From Sclerodactyla briareus (Eukaryota > Echinodermata > Holothuroidea > Dendrochirotida > Sclerodactylidae), in contig JAODTK010005536.1 in the NCBI GenBank assembly GCA_026419785.1, positions 288,592 to 352,591 of the forward strand: a stretch of 64,000 bases of DNA, in the 5' to 3' direction. The number at the start of each line of letters is the position of its first letter. Position 1 is the first letter of the stretch. The position numbers and the translations under genes are program-made. This document shows, piece after piece, positions 1 through 9,999 of this stretch. A model generated the notes under the pieces. The model saw only the letters and a program-made list of their open reading frames with translations. It made no database searches and was not told where the DNA came from.

Positions 1-293
1 CGTGAACGAAGAATTTCATCAAAACTGTAACAAATGGACCGTTGTACGGAAGCTACCTACGGAAAGATTGGCCACCCCCCCCCCCTTCACCCCCCTCCCT
101 CCCCCCTCGTGGACATTCCAACGGTCGCCGAAAAGAGAACCTGGGGAAAATACGAAATAGTCAGTCAAAAAAGTCGGTCTCAGACATAACATCTGTCGGT
201 ACCAAAAGTTCACCCCCCCCCTTGGAAAATTGAGTATTTACGCTCCTGCAAATGAGATGGTTTGTTACGTCGTGGATGTCTCTTCTCTTCCAG

Positions 294-432
294 TGACCGC
301 GCCGCCGCTGACGGAACTGAAATGAGCGAGGATGAATTCAGGAGGCAGTTAGAGGAGGCAGAAAGAAAGAGAGGAATGCTCAAGCGACAGAACACCGGGC
401 GTAGACCTAGTGTCGCCCAACCTTCCCTACGC
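294..432 (+). CDS. Candidate internal exon, charged protein, unidentified
   Basis: A 139-base open segment lies between a good acceptor (TCTTCTCTTCCAG, ending at 293) and a consensus donor (GTGAGT from 433). One leading base completes a codon from an upstream exon outside the window, and 46 codons follow. The peptide is rich in charged residues (EDEFRRQLEEAERKR) and has a basic RRPS stretch that resembles a basophilic kinase site. The segment ends exactly on a codon boundary, and the next candidate exon at 525 opens in the same phase. I do not recognise the family. Support is the splice borders, phase agreement and protein-like composition; no homology is claimed. Confidence 0.45.
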
Positions 433-524
433 GTGAGTACCATTGAAATCGGTGGTTTCGCTGTTTCCGAGTAATATTTCTCTCTCGCTCTCAACTCATG
501 CATATGCAACGACGGAGCTTTCAG

Positions 525-686
525 AGAGATTTACAGGCTGATCCTCACTTAAACGGCGGCTCTTCTCAGGGTTGTCACAACTTCAGCGGAATGACCGAAA
601 TGGAGTCCTCTGACTCCTCATCCAATTCAGTCAAGACACGGGTTTTCCTCGGGTTTTATCTAGTTCTTTTTTCAACGTTGCTTTAA
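525..686 (+). CDS. Candidate last exon of the same gene, hydrophobic C-terminus
   Basis: After the intron 433-524 (92 bases) an AG acceptor is followed by an open frame in the phase left by the exon ending at 432. It runs 53 codons to TAA at 684-686. The peptide is Ser/Asn-rich (ESSDSSSNSVK) and ends in about 14 hydrophobic residues (VFLGFYLVLFSTLL), which could be a tail anchor or could be chance. The pyrimidine tract lies somewhat upstream of the AG, so the acceptor is not ideal. If the exon is false, the upstream exon would splice elsewhere. The function is unknown. Confidence 0.32.
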   Translation, partial: RDLQADPHLNGGSSQGCHNFSGMTEMESSDSSSNSVKTRVFLGFYLVLFSTLL

Positions 687-840
687 CACTAAAAACGACG
701 AAGATAGTTTTGCTCGCTGACAAATTATTATCGAACCTTTTTTCAAAAGTAACTTTTTTTCGCATGTGCATCACAACAGTGAAGTGTCTATCAACTGAAA
801 CATTTGGGAAATATTGACTGTTATTACTCGATCCAGGAAA

Positions 841-846
841 AATAAA
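841..846 (+). promoter_or_regulatory. Possible polyadenylation signal AATAAA
   Basis: A canonical AATAAA lies about 155 bases after the stop at 686, a plausible distance for the 3' end of the gene carried by the exons at 294 and 525. The hexamer is common by chance in AT-rich DNA, so it supports the gene model only weakly. Confidence 0.3.
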
Positions 847-951
847 TCAGGAACACAGCATCTCAGTGTGGAAAAGGGTCCACCAATTAGTTAACGAACT
901 ACAGTTTGCAGGTTTGACTTCATCAAAATAACAGATTGCCGCTATGTTGGC

Positions 952-977
952 ATTATTATTATTATTATTATTATTAA

Positions 978-1011
<34 letters not shown>

Positions 1012-1038
1012 ATTATTATTATTATTATTATTATTATT
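952..1038. repeat. (ATT)n microsatellite
   Basis: About 87 bases of ATT/TTA trinucleotide repeat with two small interruptions. The isoleucine-rich frame on the minus strand here is only a reading of this repeat. Many SINE and LINE tails in marine invertebrates end in such repeats, but I see no element body next to it. Confidence 0.95.
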
Positions 1039-1875
1039 CCACCTAATACAGATATTGGAACTGGAACCCTTGCCGAGCCTACCATGTATATGAAAAAGTT
1101 CAGAAGCAGCGGCGATTGACCATCAGCGGGCAGTACGGCTACATCGTCTGGCCCCCTTACGTTCACAGAGTTGTATGCAGGTATATTGCTTTGTTTCGTT
1201 TCTCGTACAAATTAGGAGTTAGTGTATTTGTGGGATGGGAGCAATCGAAGCACCATGAGACGGTATTGAAACACAAAGTGACACGCGCGCACGCGCACAC
1301 AGGCGGACAGAACGTAGCTAGAATGCACCGAAATGCTGGACCCGCGGCACCCATGGATACCTCATCACAGGATACCCCTTAACGGATACTTCTTCACCGC
1401 CCATAACGAGTTACCATAGCATATACTGATATGGCAACTAGTATCAGTGAATGGGTGAGATGGCAAACTGATCTCTTATTGCCATTCGGTAACAATGAGA
1501 CAACAATAGCACCCACATGGTGCACACGATGTAAATATAGTACCGTATACTGTACGTGCAACTGGAGGAAGCGTTGGGTGCCGTAAACGTATGATTAGAA
1601 AAAGGAGTCTCGAACTCTATTTAGGAATTATATACCATCATGCTATAACGCAAACGAGTTACTGAACACATTCGAATGTTAAACGGTGTCAAATTGTCGA
1701 ATTTGCTGTCACAGTGTCTAGCCTGTTAGGTGTAGTATATAGGTATGTTCACTTCTCAACCCATGATTATGAGTAGAGAAGGCGTTCGAAGAGGTGCTCC
1801 GAAATATGTTCTGAGTATGTACCATTCTCCAGAACGTGCCTACTAACCGTAAACTACTGCACTCTTTACACTCAG

Positions 1876-2023
1876 GGACTACGACGCATGCAAGTGCCCA
1901 GGCAAGTGTATCCAGCAGTACAAGTGGGAGTGGTTCCGCGTGGCGTACATCGGCAGCAACTGTGTCGTGTCGTACAAATGGACTATGGTCCGGATCCACT
2001 CTGGGTGCTGTTGCCACAGTTGA
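1876..2023 (+). CDS. Candidate cysteine-rich terminal exon, unidentified
   Basis: A good acceptor (ACTCTTTACACTCAG, ending at 1875) is followed by one phase base and 48 codons to TGA at 2021-2023. The peptide has cysteines at positions 5, 7, 11, 29, 44, 45 and 46, several Trp/Tyr residues, and ends in a triple-Cys motif (HSGCCCHS). That composition would suit the C-terminus of a secreted disulfide-bonded protein. No family was recognised. An AATAAA occurs at 2442-2447, about 420 bases downstream. The two other frames of this stretch are also open for a while, which lowers confidence. Confidence 0.35.
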
Positions 2024-2029
2024 CGTATC

Positions 2030-2980
2030 GACGCAAAGAATGTTAGTGGGATACCGTCGGCCGACCTCGATTTGCGCGATTTCCATATGCCTAACAACAC
2101 TAAATTTGAAGCCTAAGCTGGTATCCTAACTTTATACTATTACATCCTCCATAACTGTATCGATACTGCAGGCTGAGTGGAATTCCCCCCTGCTGTAGGC
2201 GATAGCAAATATTTAGGGCCTGAAAATCTCAAGTAAAGTGTCCGAATTTTAGGGCAGGGGCTAATGTCTAACCGAATGCGCAAATTAAGGTTAGGCTCGA
2301 CGTAAATGACTAATCGTGTATTTTCCACTTCCTGATCCCAAGCTATTTTACAGTTGAAGTTATTCTGGATTTAATGTAAGGAATTAAAAGGGTAATAGAT
2401 TCATTTCATTTTATATAAGCACTTCACACACGATAATAATAAATAAAACAAGAAAATGGCTATAGCAAAGTTGATGTGACTATTCTTGAAAACTTCACTA
2501 AGCATGCGAATCGAAAAGTTGAGAAGGCGTGTTCTCAATGGTTTCTCTCGTCGGATGATTGTTGTTGTATTCCATTAACATAAAGCATTCACTATACTTC
2601 GTGTTGTAAGTTTCATTTTGAAAGCTTGGTGGTGTTAGATTTATACCCACTCTATGAATATCAGTAGCCTATGCTGATATATCGTGGTGAAGGTACGCAC
2701 GCCATTATTTTTATTTTATTTTCGTCCACGTAAGTCGTCCTCTTCAAAGAGGCGATGCGTTTGATGTTAATAATCGGATATGTTGATCAGCTAATAAGAG
2801 ACCCTTACATGGTTACTGTCTTCAATTGTCTCTGTCATTATTGATGAATTCATCGTACTTGGCAAGTTTTCTTCCATATAATCCCGTATCGTTAGAGAAC
2901 TGGACGCCGTCAAGTTTGCACTTTGATAGGCTCATTGCAATCGATCTTTTCAAGCAGTCCGTGACCATTGTCACGAGCAT
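2030..2980. other. Non-coding stretch, nothing recognised
   Basis: AT-rich sequence with short random frames only. It holds an AATAAA at 2442-2447. I see no RNA gene, repeat family or splice-bounded frame. Confidence 0.5.
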
Positions 2981-2989
2981 AAAACGGTT

Positions 2990-4300
2990 ATTCTACAGTT
3001 TTGTAAGAAAATAGTTAGGTACACAAGCAAGGTTTTCAGAATTTGACCACTGTTGACCGCAGATGAACTATGACCTGACCATAAAACAATGTACTCAGTA
3101 TGGGGAACCCGTACCAAGTATAGACAGTTTTTACAACTTCCCCATTTCCAACAAAACAATGTCTCCCAGTCCATACTAAAAGATATGTTTTTGTACACTT
3201 CGTAGGAAAGATACCAGAATATTTTTAGCTTGCTTGTATCAAGCATTCAGGACTTATCGTGTACACATGGATTTCAGACTTCAACTTCTGGTGACCTCAG
3301 ATAACCTTGACCTGACCCACAAACAACAGGGACCATGTACTCATCGTGGGGAACACATATATACCAAGTATGAGCTGCGTTCATCCTGGTAGGGTCCTGC
3401 TAACGAGTCAAAGTTACCAAAATATCAATTACTCACAATTTTCGAATTTATTCCAAAAGGGACTCCCGGTTTACACCAAACACAGGAGGGTTCCGCCGGA
3501 TCGGGTCAAGCATTCTGAACTTATCGGGTTGACAAGAATTTCAGACTTTCCTTCTTGACCTTAGATGACCTTTGAAGTGACTCTTAGACGATAAGGATCA
3601 TCACATGCGTTAATGGGGAACTCATAAACCAAAGTATGAGCTTCATCCATACAGGTGGGATCGAGTAACTGTGTTAACAAACTAAAATTGGCCCAAATAT
3701 ACATTTTTCACAAGTTTCCAATTTTCCTGAAACTGGGCCCCGGTTCACATAAAAAACAATAGGTTTCTTGTACTTCCCATAAGAAAACCAGATACCGAAT
3801 TTCAATCTGATTGGACCAGGCTTTCTCGGCTTATCGTGTCGACAAGATTTTAGACGTTGACTTCTCTTGACCTTAAATGACCTCTGACATGACCCTTAAA
3901 ACAATTGGGATCATTTACTGATAATGGGGGACCAACAAAACTAAGTATGAGCTTCATCCATCTAGACGAATGAAACTCTCATTTATTGTGTTCACAAGTT
4001 GAAATTGGCTAAAATATCAGTTTTACAGAATTTTCACATTTTCTCCCGAAACTGACCCCGCTCTACACCAACCATAAGAGGGTACTTCCTTTGAGAAATT
4101 TGGCATTACCAAATTCAACCAGATCGGATCAAGCATTCGGACTTATCGTGTTTGTTAATAAGGAATTTCAGACATTGACCTCTGATGACCTCAGATGACC
4201 TCTTGCCTGACCCCAAAGCAATGGGAAAATGTTCTGAAAGGGGGAACCACATACCAAGTATGAGTTTCATTCACCCACGTTGGGGCGAGTTATCATGTTT
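2990..4300 (+). repeat. Tandem array of TGACCT-type dispersed repeat (5 copies)
   Basis: Five diverged units in direct orientation share the order TTTCAGAC, TGACCTC..GTGACCT, TGACCTGACCC, AAAACAA, GGGATCAT, GGGGAAC, ACCAAGTATGAG, TTCATCC. The TGACCTGACCC block is near 3069, 3306, 3573, 3887 and 4205, giving periods of roughly 235-320 bases. Units are joined by a conserved CTTATCGTGT linker. The same family recurs at 8.5-9.1 and 26.9-27.8 kb, so it is a dispersed repeat that also grows in tandem. Short reading frames inside it are not conserved between units, so it is not a gene. Confidence 0.85.
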
Positions 4301-4309
4301 TAGCATGTT

Positions 4310-5325
4310 AGAGGTATTCCTTTCCGAGTTGTTTACAGAGCTAGACCTAGTACGGTATCTTAATTACTGGTGTCATCATTATCATGGATACTTGGATGGA
4401 ATGCTCGTGGAGGGAGGTTCAAAAGTTGGTCAATGGAACTCAGGGACTGTGGCTCAAAAGGCTGTAACGGTTAGAGACATATCCACGAAGAATGAAACAC
4501 GCCCCGCCATAATTTGAAAGGTCACGATGGTTACACGCCCATACATGAGCAGGCCCGTCCAAGTTGGACTGTCCATATAATTCTTACGACAAAGTTCTTG
4601 TCGTATTCCGCGATCCCACACCTATAGTGGCACAGACCCCAAGTTCCTCAGACTTTAGTTAATACTTCGGTCAGAAAATATACTAACAGATCTGTTAGGT
4701 AAAGAACTTGTAAGGTATCAGTTGTATTACTGATATGGGGAAATCTGGGAAGATATGTAGGCCCATTCAACGAGCTGTGACTCTGAATGGGCCATTCGAA
4801 CTGTCTATAGCGGATCGTCAAAACTACACAATAAAGAGTAATGAGATTTTTGTTTGTGCTACTCGAGTCTATGCTTGCAATATGAAAACTTAAAAAATCA
4901 ACCAAAAATCACACAAAAATCGATTCACATGCGTGTGAATCAGATCAAATGGGGCCACCCTATATGCAAGTGAACAAGCCAATATATGACTAGGTCCCGA
5001 TTAAAAAGTTATCATTATACCTGCCCAAAATGGACAGAATCTAGTGAAGAATATGACGATTTTTCTGGCAGGTGCCCATTCGAATCGATTTCCAGTCAAT
5101 TTGATCATGGCATTTTTAGTGTGTGGCCGCCGTCGGAATGCTCCTCATTTTCAGGTAGGCTAAATATGGAACCGAAGCGATATGGAGCTATTTGCAACCT
5201 TATGAGCGCGAGCGGCGAGGTGCAATTTTGTAAAAGTCGGAGAAACTTCCAGGAAGATAAAGAGAACTGAGAGGCTACAAATGTAGTAATTGGCCAGGGA
5301 GGCAGGGCGAGGTTTGCAATTCAAT
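4310..5325. other. Non-coding stretch, nothing recognised
   Basis: Short frames only, without convincing splice borders or family motifs. A small inverted repeat (GCCCATTCAACGAG / GAATGGGCCATTC) is visible near 4760-4795. Confidence 0.45.
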
Positions 5326-5330
5326 GCATG

Positions 5331-5668
5331 GGATTAAGATTAAGATTCGGGTTTATAGTCCCCTCACACTAGCGACCTAATCCCCTGGTCATTGGTAACC
5401 TGATGAAGACCTTGCTGCACCACCCAGGATGCACGTTGGCTCATCAGCCCACTGCACCCCTGACAGACAACGCAGCGGCGCCTACTTCCGTAACCTCCCA
5501 GGTACGCACTTTTACACGTGGGTAGCGTGCCACATCGAGGAAACCTGCCCTGCCTAACGGCACAGCGGAAAAAAAAGCCCTCGGGCTTGCAATGGGCTGT
5601 CAATGGATTAGAACTCGCAATCTATCAATCTTAAGTCCGGAGCTCTACCGATTGGGTCAATCCCTTCT
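5331..5668 (-). mobile_element. tRNA-derived SINE with (AATCTT)n tail
   Basis: Read on the minus strand, the element starts with a tRNA-like head. The A-box region (CAATCGGTAGAGCTC) is at about 5640-5660 and a B-box-like GAGTTCTAATCC at about 5607-5618. The body is about 250 bases, and the element ends in a short AATCTT repeat at 5331-5348. The spacing of the boxes is that of a polymerase III promoter. No acceptor-stem pairing is evident, so it is a retroposon and not a tRNA gene. Its body is not obviously related to the other SINEs of the window. Confidence 0.7.
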
Positions 5669-5891
5669 CCTTCTCAGAGACATTGTTGAAACAATATAGG
5701 ACACATGCAGACGTTGTTTCGATCGATGTACATTAAATAACCAGGGAGTACCACTAACTTCCGAGGACCTGGGGTCATATGGGGGAAACACTATTTTGAG
5801 CTCCACGATAGCATGTTGTGTCTCATGTTGGTAGATCACATCACTGGCCACAAAAACATGAAGAATCGGTAATTCCCATTTCTGACACTGC

Positions 5892-6060
5892 GGGGGGGGG
5901 GGGGGAGGGGGGGGGGGTTTGTAGTAGGTACGTCCGAAGTTAAAGCGACTGGAAGTTGTAATTAATTCATTCGGGAAAAAAGAAAAAAATCGGAATAGAC
6001 AAGCTGCACCACACCGCTCCCCCCCCCCCCCCCCCCCCCCCGTCCCGCCCCCCCCCCTCC
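5892..6060. repeat. Paired G-run and C-run
   Basis: A run of 26 mostly G bases (5892-5917) is followed about 100 bases later by a run of about 40 mostly C bases (6019-6060). The two could pair as a long hairpin, and each can form G-quadruplex or i-motif structures. The Gly- and Pro-rich frames here are readings of these runs. Confidence 0.85.
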
Positions 6061-6239
6061 TCCCCGAGTTCCTTGTTTTCCAGGCCCCACGAGTTGCCTG
6101 CAAACTTCACATGACCAATTTCTGTTGGATTCCGACAAATGAAAGAAAGAATGCACGACGTGGCATCTGCAGTTACTATTTATAAGCCACATTCACAAGT
6201 TTTGTTGAGATCCTGAAAACGAGGTGACTATGGACTACG

Positions 6240-7690
6240 GTATATTTACCTGGATGGCCACCCTCTCCTTCTCGGGCTGCTGGTCCACCAGAGAGGAATG
6301 GCTCGTAGGAAGGAGGTATACTGAACCTTAAAGATCCCACACTTCTGCAGGTTGCTCTTGAAGATGTTGAGTGTTGGCGCCTTGTAACTACTTACTCTGG
6401 GAAGCCTGTTTCAGGTTTTCCAAATTCTATAGAAATATGAATTTCTCTAATCCAAGCGTACTCTTGTGTCGTTTATCTTCAGGGAATTTCCTCGATTTTA
6501 CGATCCAGTGACGGAAAACAGCAAAATGTGTATATCCGTGTGCCACTCTTCCCTTGTGTGATATATTAAAATGTTATGAGGTCTTGGCGGATGTGGACGT
6601 TGATCATAGCATCAGATTTTAGAACTTTGTGAGCGTTTCGTCGATTTAGTTTCATTCCAGGTATTAAGTCTCGTCATGCTTCGCTGTACTCCTTCTAGTT
6701 GAGCAATGTCCTTCTTCAAATATGGTTTCCCAACCTGAAGCCGTAATCAAGATGTGGCCGTATTCGGGACTTGTACAGGTTTAAGACAATCTTTCTGTCA
6801 AAGTTAGTGAAGTTTCTGTTAAAAATCCCCATTCCTTTATTGGCTTCTTTACTGCTTCTTGCACAGTCTGTTGAATTTTTTTTTTTTTTTTTTCATAGTA
6901 GTATTAAAAAACCCCCAAATCTTTCCCTCGTTATTTTCTTTTAGTCCCTGTCATCCATTCCATCTTGTGTTGGGAATTGTTGATCCAAAAGAATGACAGA
7001 AACATTTTCCAACATTAATTCATTGGCCACTTTTTGGAACCAATTCACACATTCTAAGTCCTGCTGCAATTCTACCGATCTCTATTGTCTCTCATTCGGC
7101 AAGTACTTGGGTGTCATCAGCAAAAGTAACTTACTGACTTCTGATTGCCACTACAATATCAAAATCGTTTATAAAAATTGTTTAAAACAAACTGGCTCCA
7201 ATACTGAGCCCTACACAACGGAACTGGTGACTCCCATCCAATCAGATTCCTTCCGTTCAATATACCCGCTGCTTCCGGTCTTGAGCCGATTCCTCCCCCC
7301 ACTTCAAAATAAGTCCATCAGTTCCATGTGCTTGTAGTTCAGCAATAAGTCTCTTATGGGGAACTGTGTCGAAAGCTTCTGGAATCTAGGTACACCACAA
7401 TAAACTGGTATCCTATCATCTATTTCAATCTCACTAACGTATCCCAAGTTTTTTACTCAACATTAGTGACACAGGAATGTCCTCTCCTGAATCCATGCTG
7501 CGTTATAACAGTAAGTCATTTTCTCCAATGGTCGACTATAGCATCCCGCAATAAATTCCATTACTTTTCCAGGAACTGATGTTAGATTGACAGGCGTAGT
7601 TTGAGACGTCTCTGAGTGATCTCCTTTTTTGTATAATGGTAATGACTAGAGCGAGGAGGACAGTTGAAGCAAACGTTGTGCCTATCATTA
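6240..7690 (-). pseudogene. Decayed LINE (non-LTR) reverse transcriptase
   Basis: On the minus strand several reverse transcriptase blocks appear in the correct order but in shifting frames. They are a fingers-type segment near 7560-7620; a palm segment reading AFDTVPHKRLIAEL around 7340-7380; the IFINDFD block near 7150; the catalytic FADDTQVL at about 7103-7126; and a thumb/C-terminal part resembling NLYKSRIRPHLDYG near 6740-6780. This is the domain order of jockey/CR1-type non-LTR elements. Many stops and frameshifts rule out activity. Endonuclease and 3' tail were not identified. Confidence 0.85.
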
Positions 7691-7759
7691 TTCTTTTTTC
7701 CTATCTCCATTGTGCCTCAAAACGGATAAATGACATCAGCTCTGTCGGAACAAGTGCAG

Positions 7760-8490
7760 TCAACACTCTCCAGGTTCCATTGAAGGACAACTATCTGCTT
7801 GGATAAACGAGGTTATATCGTGACAAGAAATGGAAACCTGTATCTATAGGATGGTCCAAACTACATTTCATACGATGTTTTCTATGGTGGCGGTTATATA
7901 GCCTCCCAATTTGGTCCATTGTGCAAATATAATTGGGGAGAATCCAATGCGAATAACGCATTGGCGTCACACCTGGCAAAACTCACTGTAAGTTTGTCAT
8001 ATATTTCATGTTTCATTGCTGTTGAATAAGTCAACATTTACATAGTTTTCTTGTCTTTCTCTCCCCAAAGTAACCAACAACACCTACCACACCCCTACAG
8101 CCAATCCTCTCCCAAGAACTAAATCTTTTCGAAGGGAAATATTGTGTGCACTTTCATAGAAAACAAGGATCGTGTGCGGGGTTTGGGCAAGTATGCATCA
8201 TTGTAATTCTTGCATGAATGAGATGCTTGTAATCTCCGTAACTAGAGTCGTATGACCTGCGCTTTTGGACTGACACATTCAGTTTTTCCCCCAGCTAATT
8301 GCTCAGCCTCTGTCCTTCACAACCAGGCGAACCTTAGATGAACAGATGCCACGCTACGTAGTGATTCCTTTGCCTAGGTTTCTTTCAACGGTCCCTTTAA
8401 GCATTATGATACGCTCTAGGTCTCACCCTCAACCAATTCGAATGGTATGACCCCTCATTGCCTCAGCTGTTATTACTAGGAATTTCTTAC
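7760..8490. other. Unassigned sequence downstream of LINE remnant
   Basis: No open frame of note and no recognised repeat. Confidence 0.4.
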
Positions 8491-8499
8491 AATTGAACT

Positions 8500-9070
8500 G
8501 ATGTTTGACCACGACGATTGACTGACCTGGACCCAATATAATAAAGATCAACCACTTGATATGGTCAATCTACTTGCCTATACCTACCTACTGTTGTCGA
8601 ACCCGCAAAATCTTTAACATTTTGATTATTGTTGACCGTATAATTGTACCTATGACATCACCGGAACCATTAGCGATTATCTCTGCTCCATGTGGATCAA
8701 TTTACTGGGTAAATGTGAGACTTCCATATATTTCCGTTAGGAATTTAGCGTGTTTACAACGTGGCCAGCACTCTGGACCTTGAGTACTTGACGTGTCCCC
8801 TGTTAAAATAGGGGTCATATACTCGACATGGCCAATCTACTTGGTGCCGAATATGAACCCTCAACATTCTCCTGTTGGGCATACATTGTCAACGAATTTT
8901 AGGCTTTGACCGCTGGTTGACCCAGTGACTTTGGGGAACTGTTGATCCCGCCCCAAAAATTATTAATTATTATTAAAAAAAGTATTTACTCGACATGGCC
9001 AACCTTCTTGCTAAGAATGGACTCCCTGCATCTTTCCCTGGCACACTTGCTGCGTTTTTACGAGGAGTTC
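8500..9070 (+). repeat. TGACCT-type dispersed repeat, about 3 copies
   Basis: Three diverged units carry the series TTGACC..GACCT(GG)ACCC, AATA(A)GG(G)TCAT, CTCGACATGGCCAATCTACTT and GAATATGA, near 8505, 8777 and 8915. They are related to the arrays at 3.0-4.3 and 26.9-27.8 kb. The unit here shares the ACTCGACATGGCCAA spacer of the 27-kb array more than the GGGGAACACATACC spacer of the 3-kb array, suggesting two subfamilies. Confidence 0.75.
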
Positions 9071-9919
9071 AGATCTGACCTGAACCCCGTAAAAGAGATC
9101 GTCCAGAGGCCGGCGATTTGTAATCGTCGTGGGGGAGAGGGTGGGGGGGGGATTCCGTTTGGGCGTCGATCCGTTTTTGTCTTCTGGAGTATTCCAGGAC
9201 ATTCTTTACTCGTAGTTTGCCGTAGATGCAACTAGGATCTATCACACCTAAGCATCTACCCATACGTTCACGAAGTATTTGCATTCTTACCTGGTCTGAG
9301 AAATTTTGACTTTTTCAGTAGCCCATTTGATTCAATTCAGTCAGTGCAATATAGTACAACAAAGCCTAAAAAAAAAAAAACAAAAACCCCCCTGATCCAT
9401 GCAGCAAAGACTACTGCCGGGTAACGTTTGTCTTATGCTCGGCGTTATGACTGACATTTGAAAATATATGTGAACGCAAACCGTAACTTTGAAGAATGTT
9501 TGCACCTTCTTTCTGCACTCTCGAATATTGTAATATCGATTTTGATAAGAATGTCTCACACGGTCACCCCAAACACCCCCACGGTCACACCAAAACGCGC
9601 CCCCCCCCCCCCACCGACACTGCCTCGATCGTTGCCGGAGGGATCATCTACTCCATTATAGTCCATTATGGGCCCTTGAGTCAACAACCACGAAATAAGG
9701 GTCCACTTGGACCCATTCGATATTTCTTTAACTATTATTCTAACCAATCTGAAAATGCGTGGAGACGCTGACGTTTCTGGCGGGTACGAAGGGGCGGAGC
9801 CGGCGGACACATTCTCATAGGCAAAGTAGGTCTATTCCCCGACACTCATGTTGCGGGGTATGGTGAGATTGTGGTACTTCCGTCTGTAATGGATGCACGT
9901 CACCAAACTTGAGCATTGC

Positions 9920-9974
<55 letters not shown>

Positions 9975-9996
9975 TAATAATAATAATAATAATAAA
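9920..9996. repeat. (AAT)n microsatellite, possible SINE tail
   Basis: About 77 bases of AAT repeat are followed at once by TTATATAGCGCC. That junction is the reverse complement of the GGCGCTATATAA-(ATT)n ending typical of many SINE/LINE 3' tails, so a minus-strand element may extend rightwards from here. Its body was not confirmed. Confidence 0.85.
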
Positions 9997-9999
9997 TTA

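Noticed and set aside
952..1166. Isoleucine-rich open frame on the minus strand
   Set aside because: A reading of the (ATT)n microsatellite. The Asn-run frame at 9893-10120 is likewise the (AAT)n repeat.
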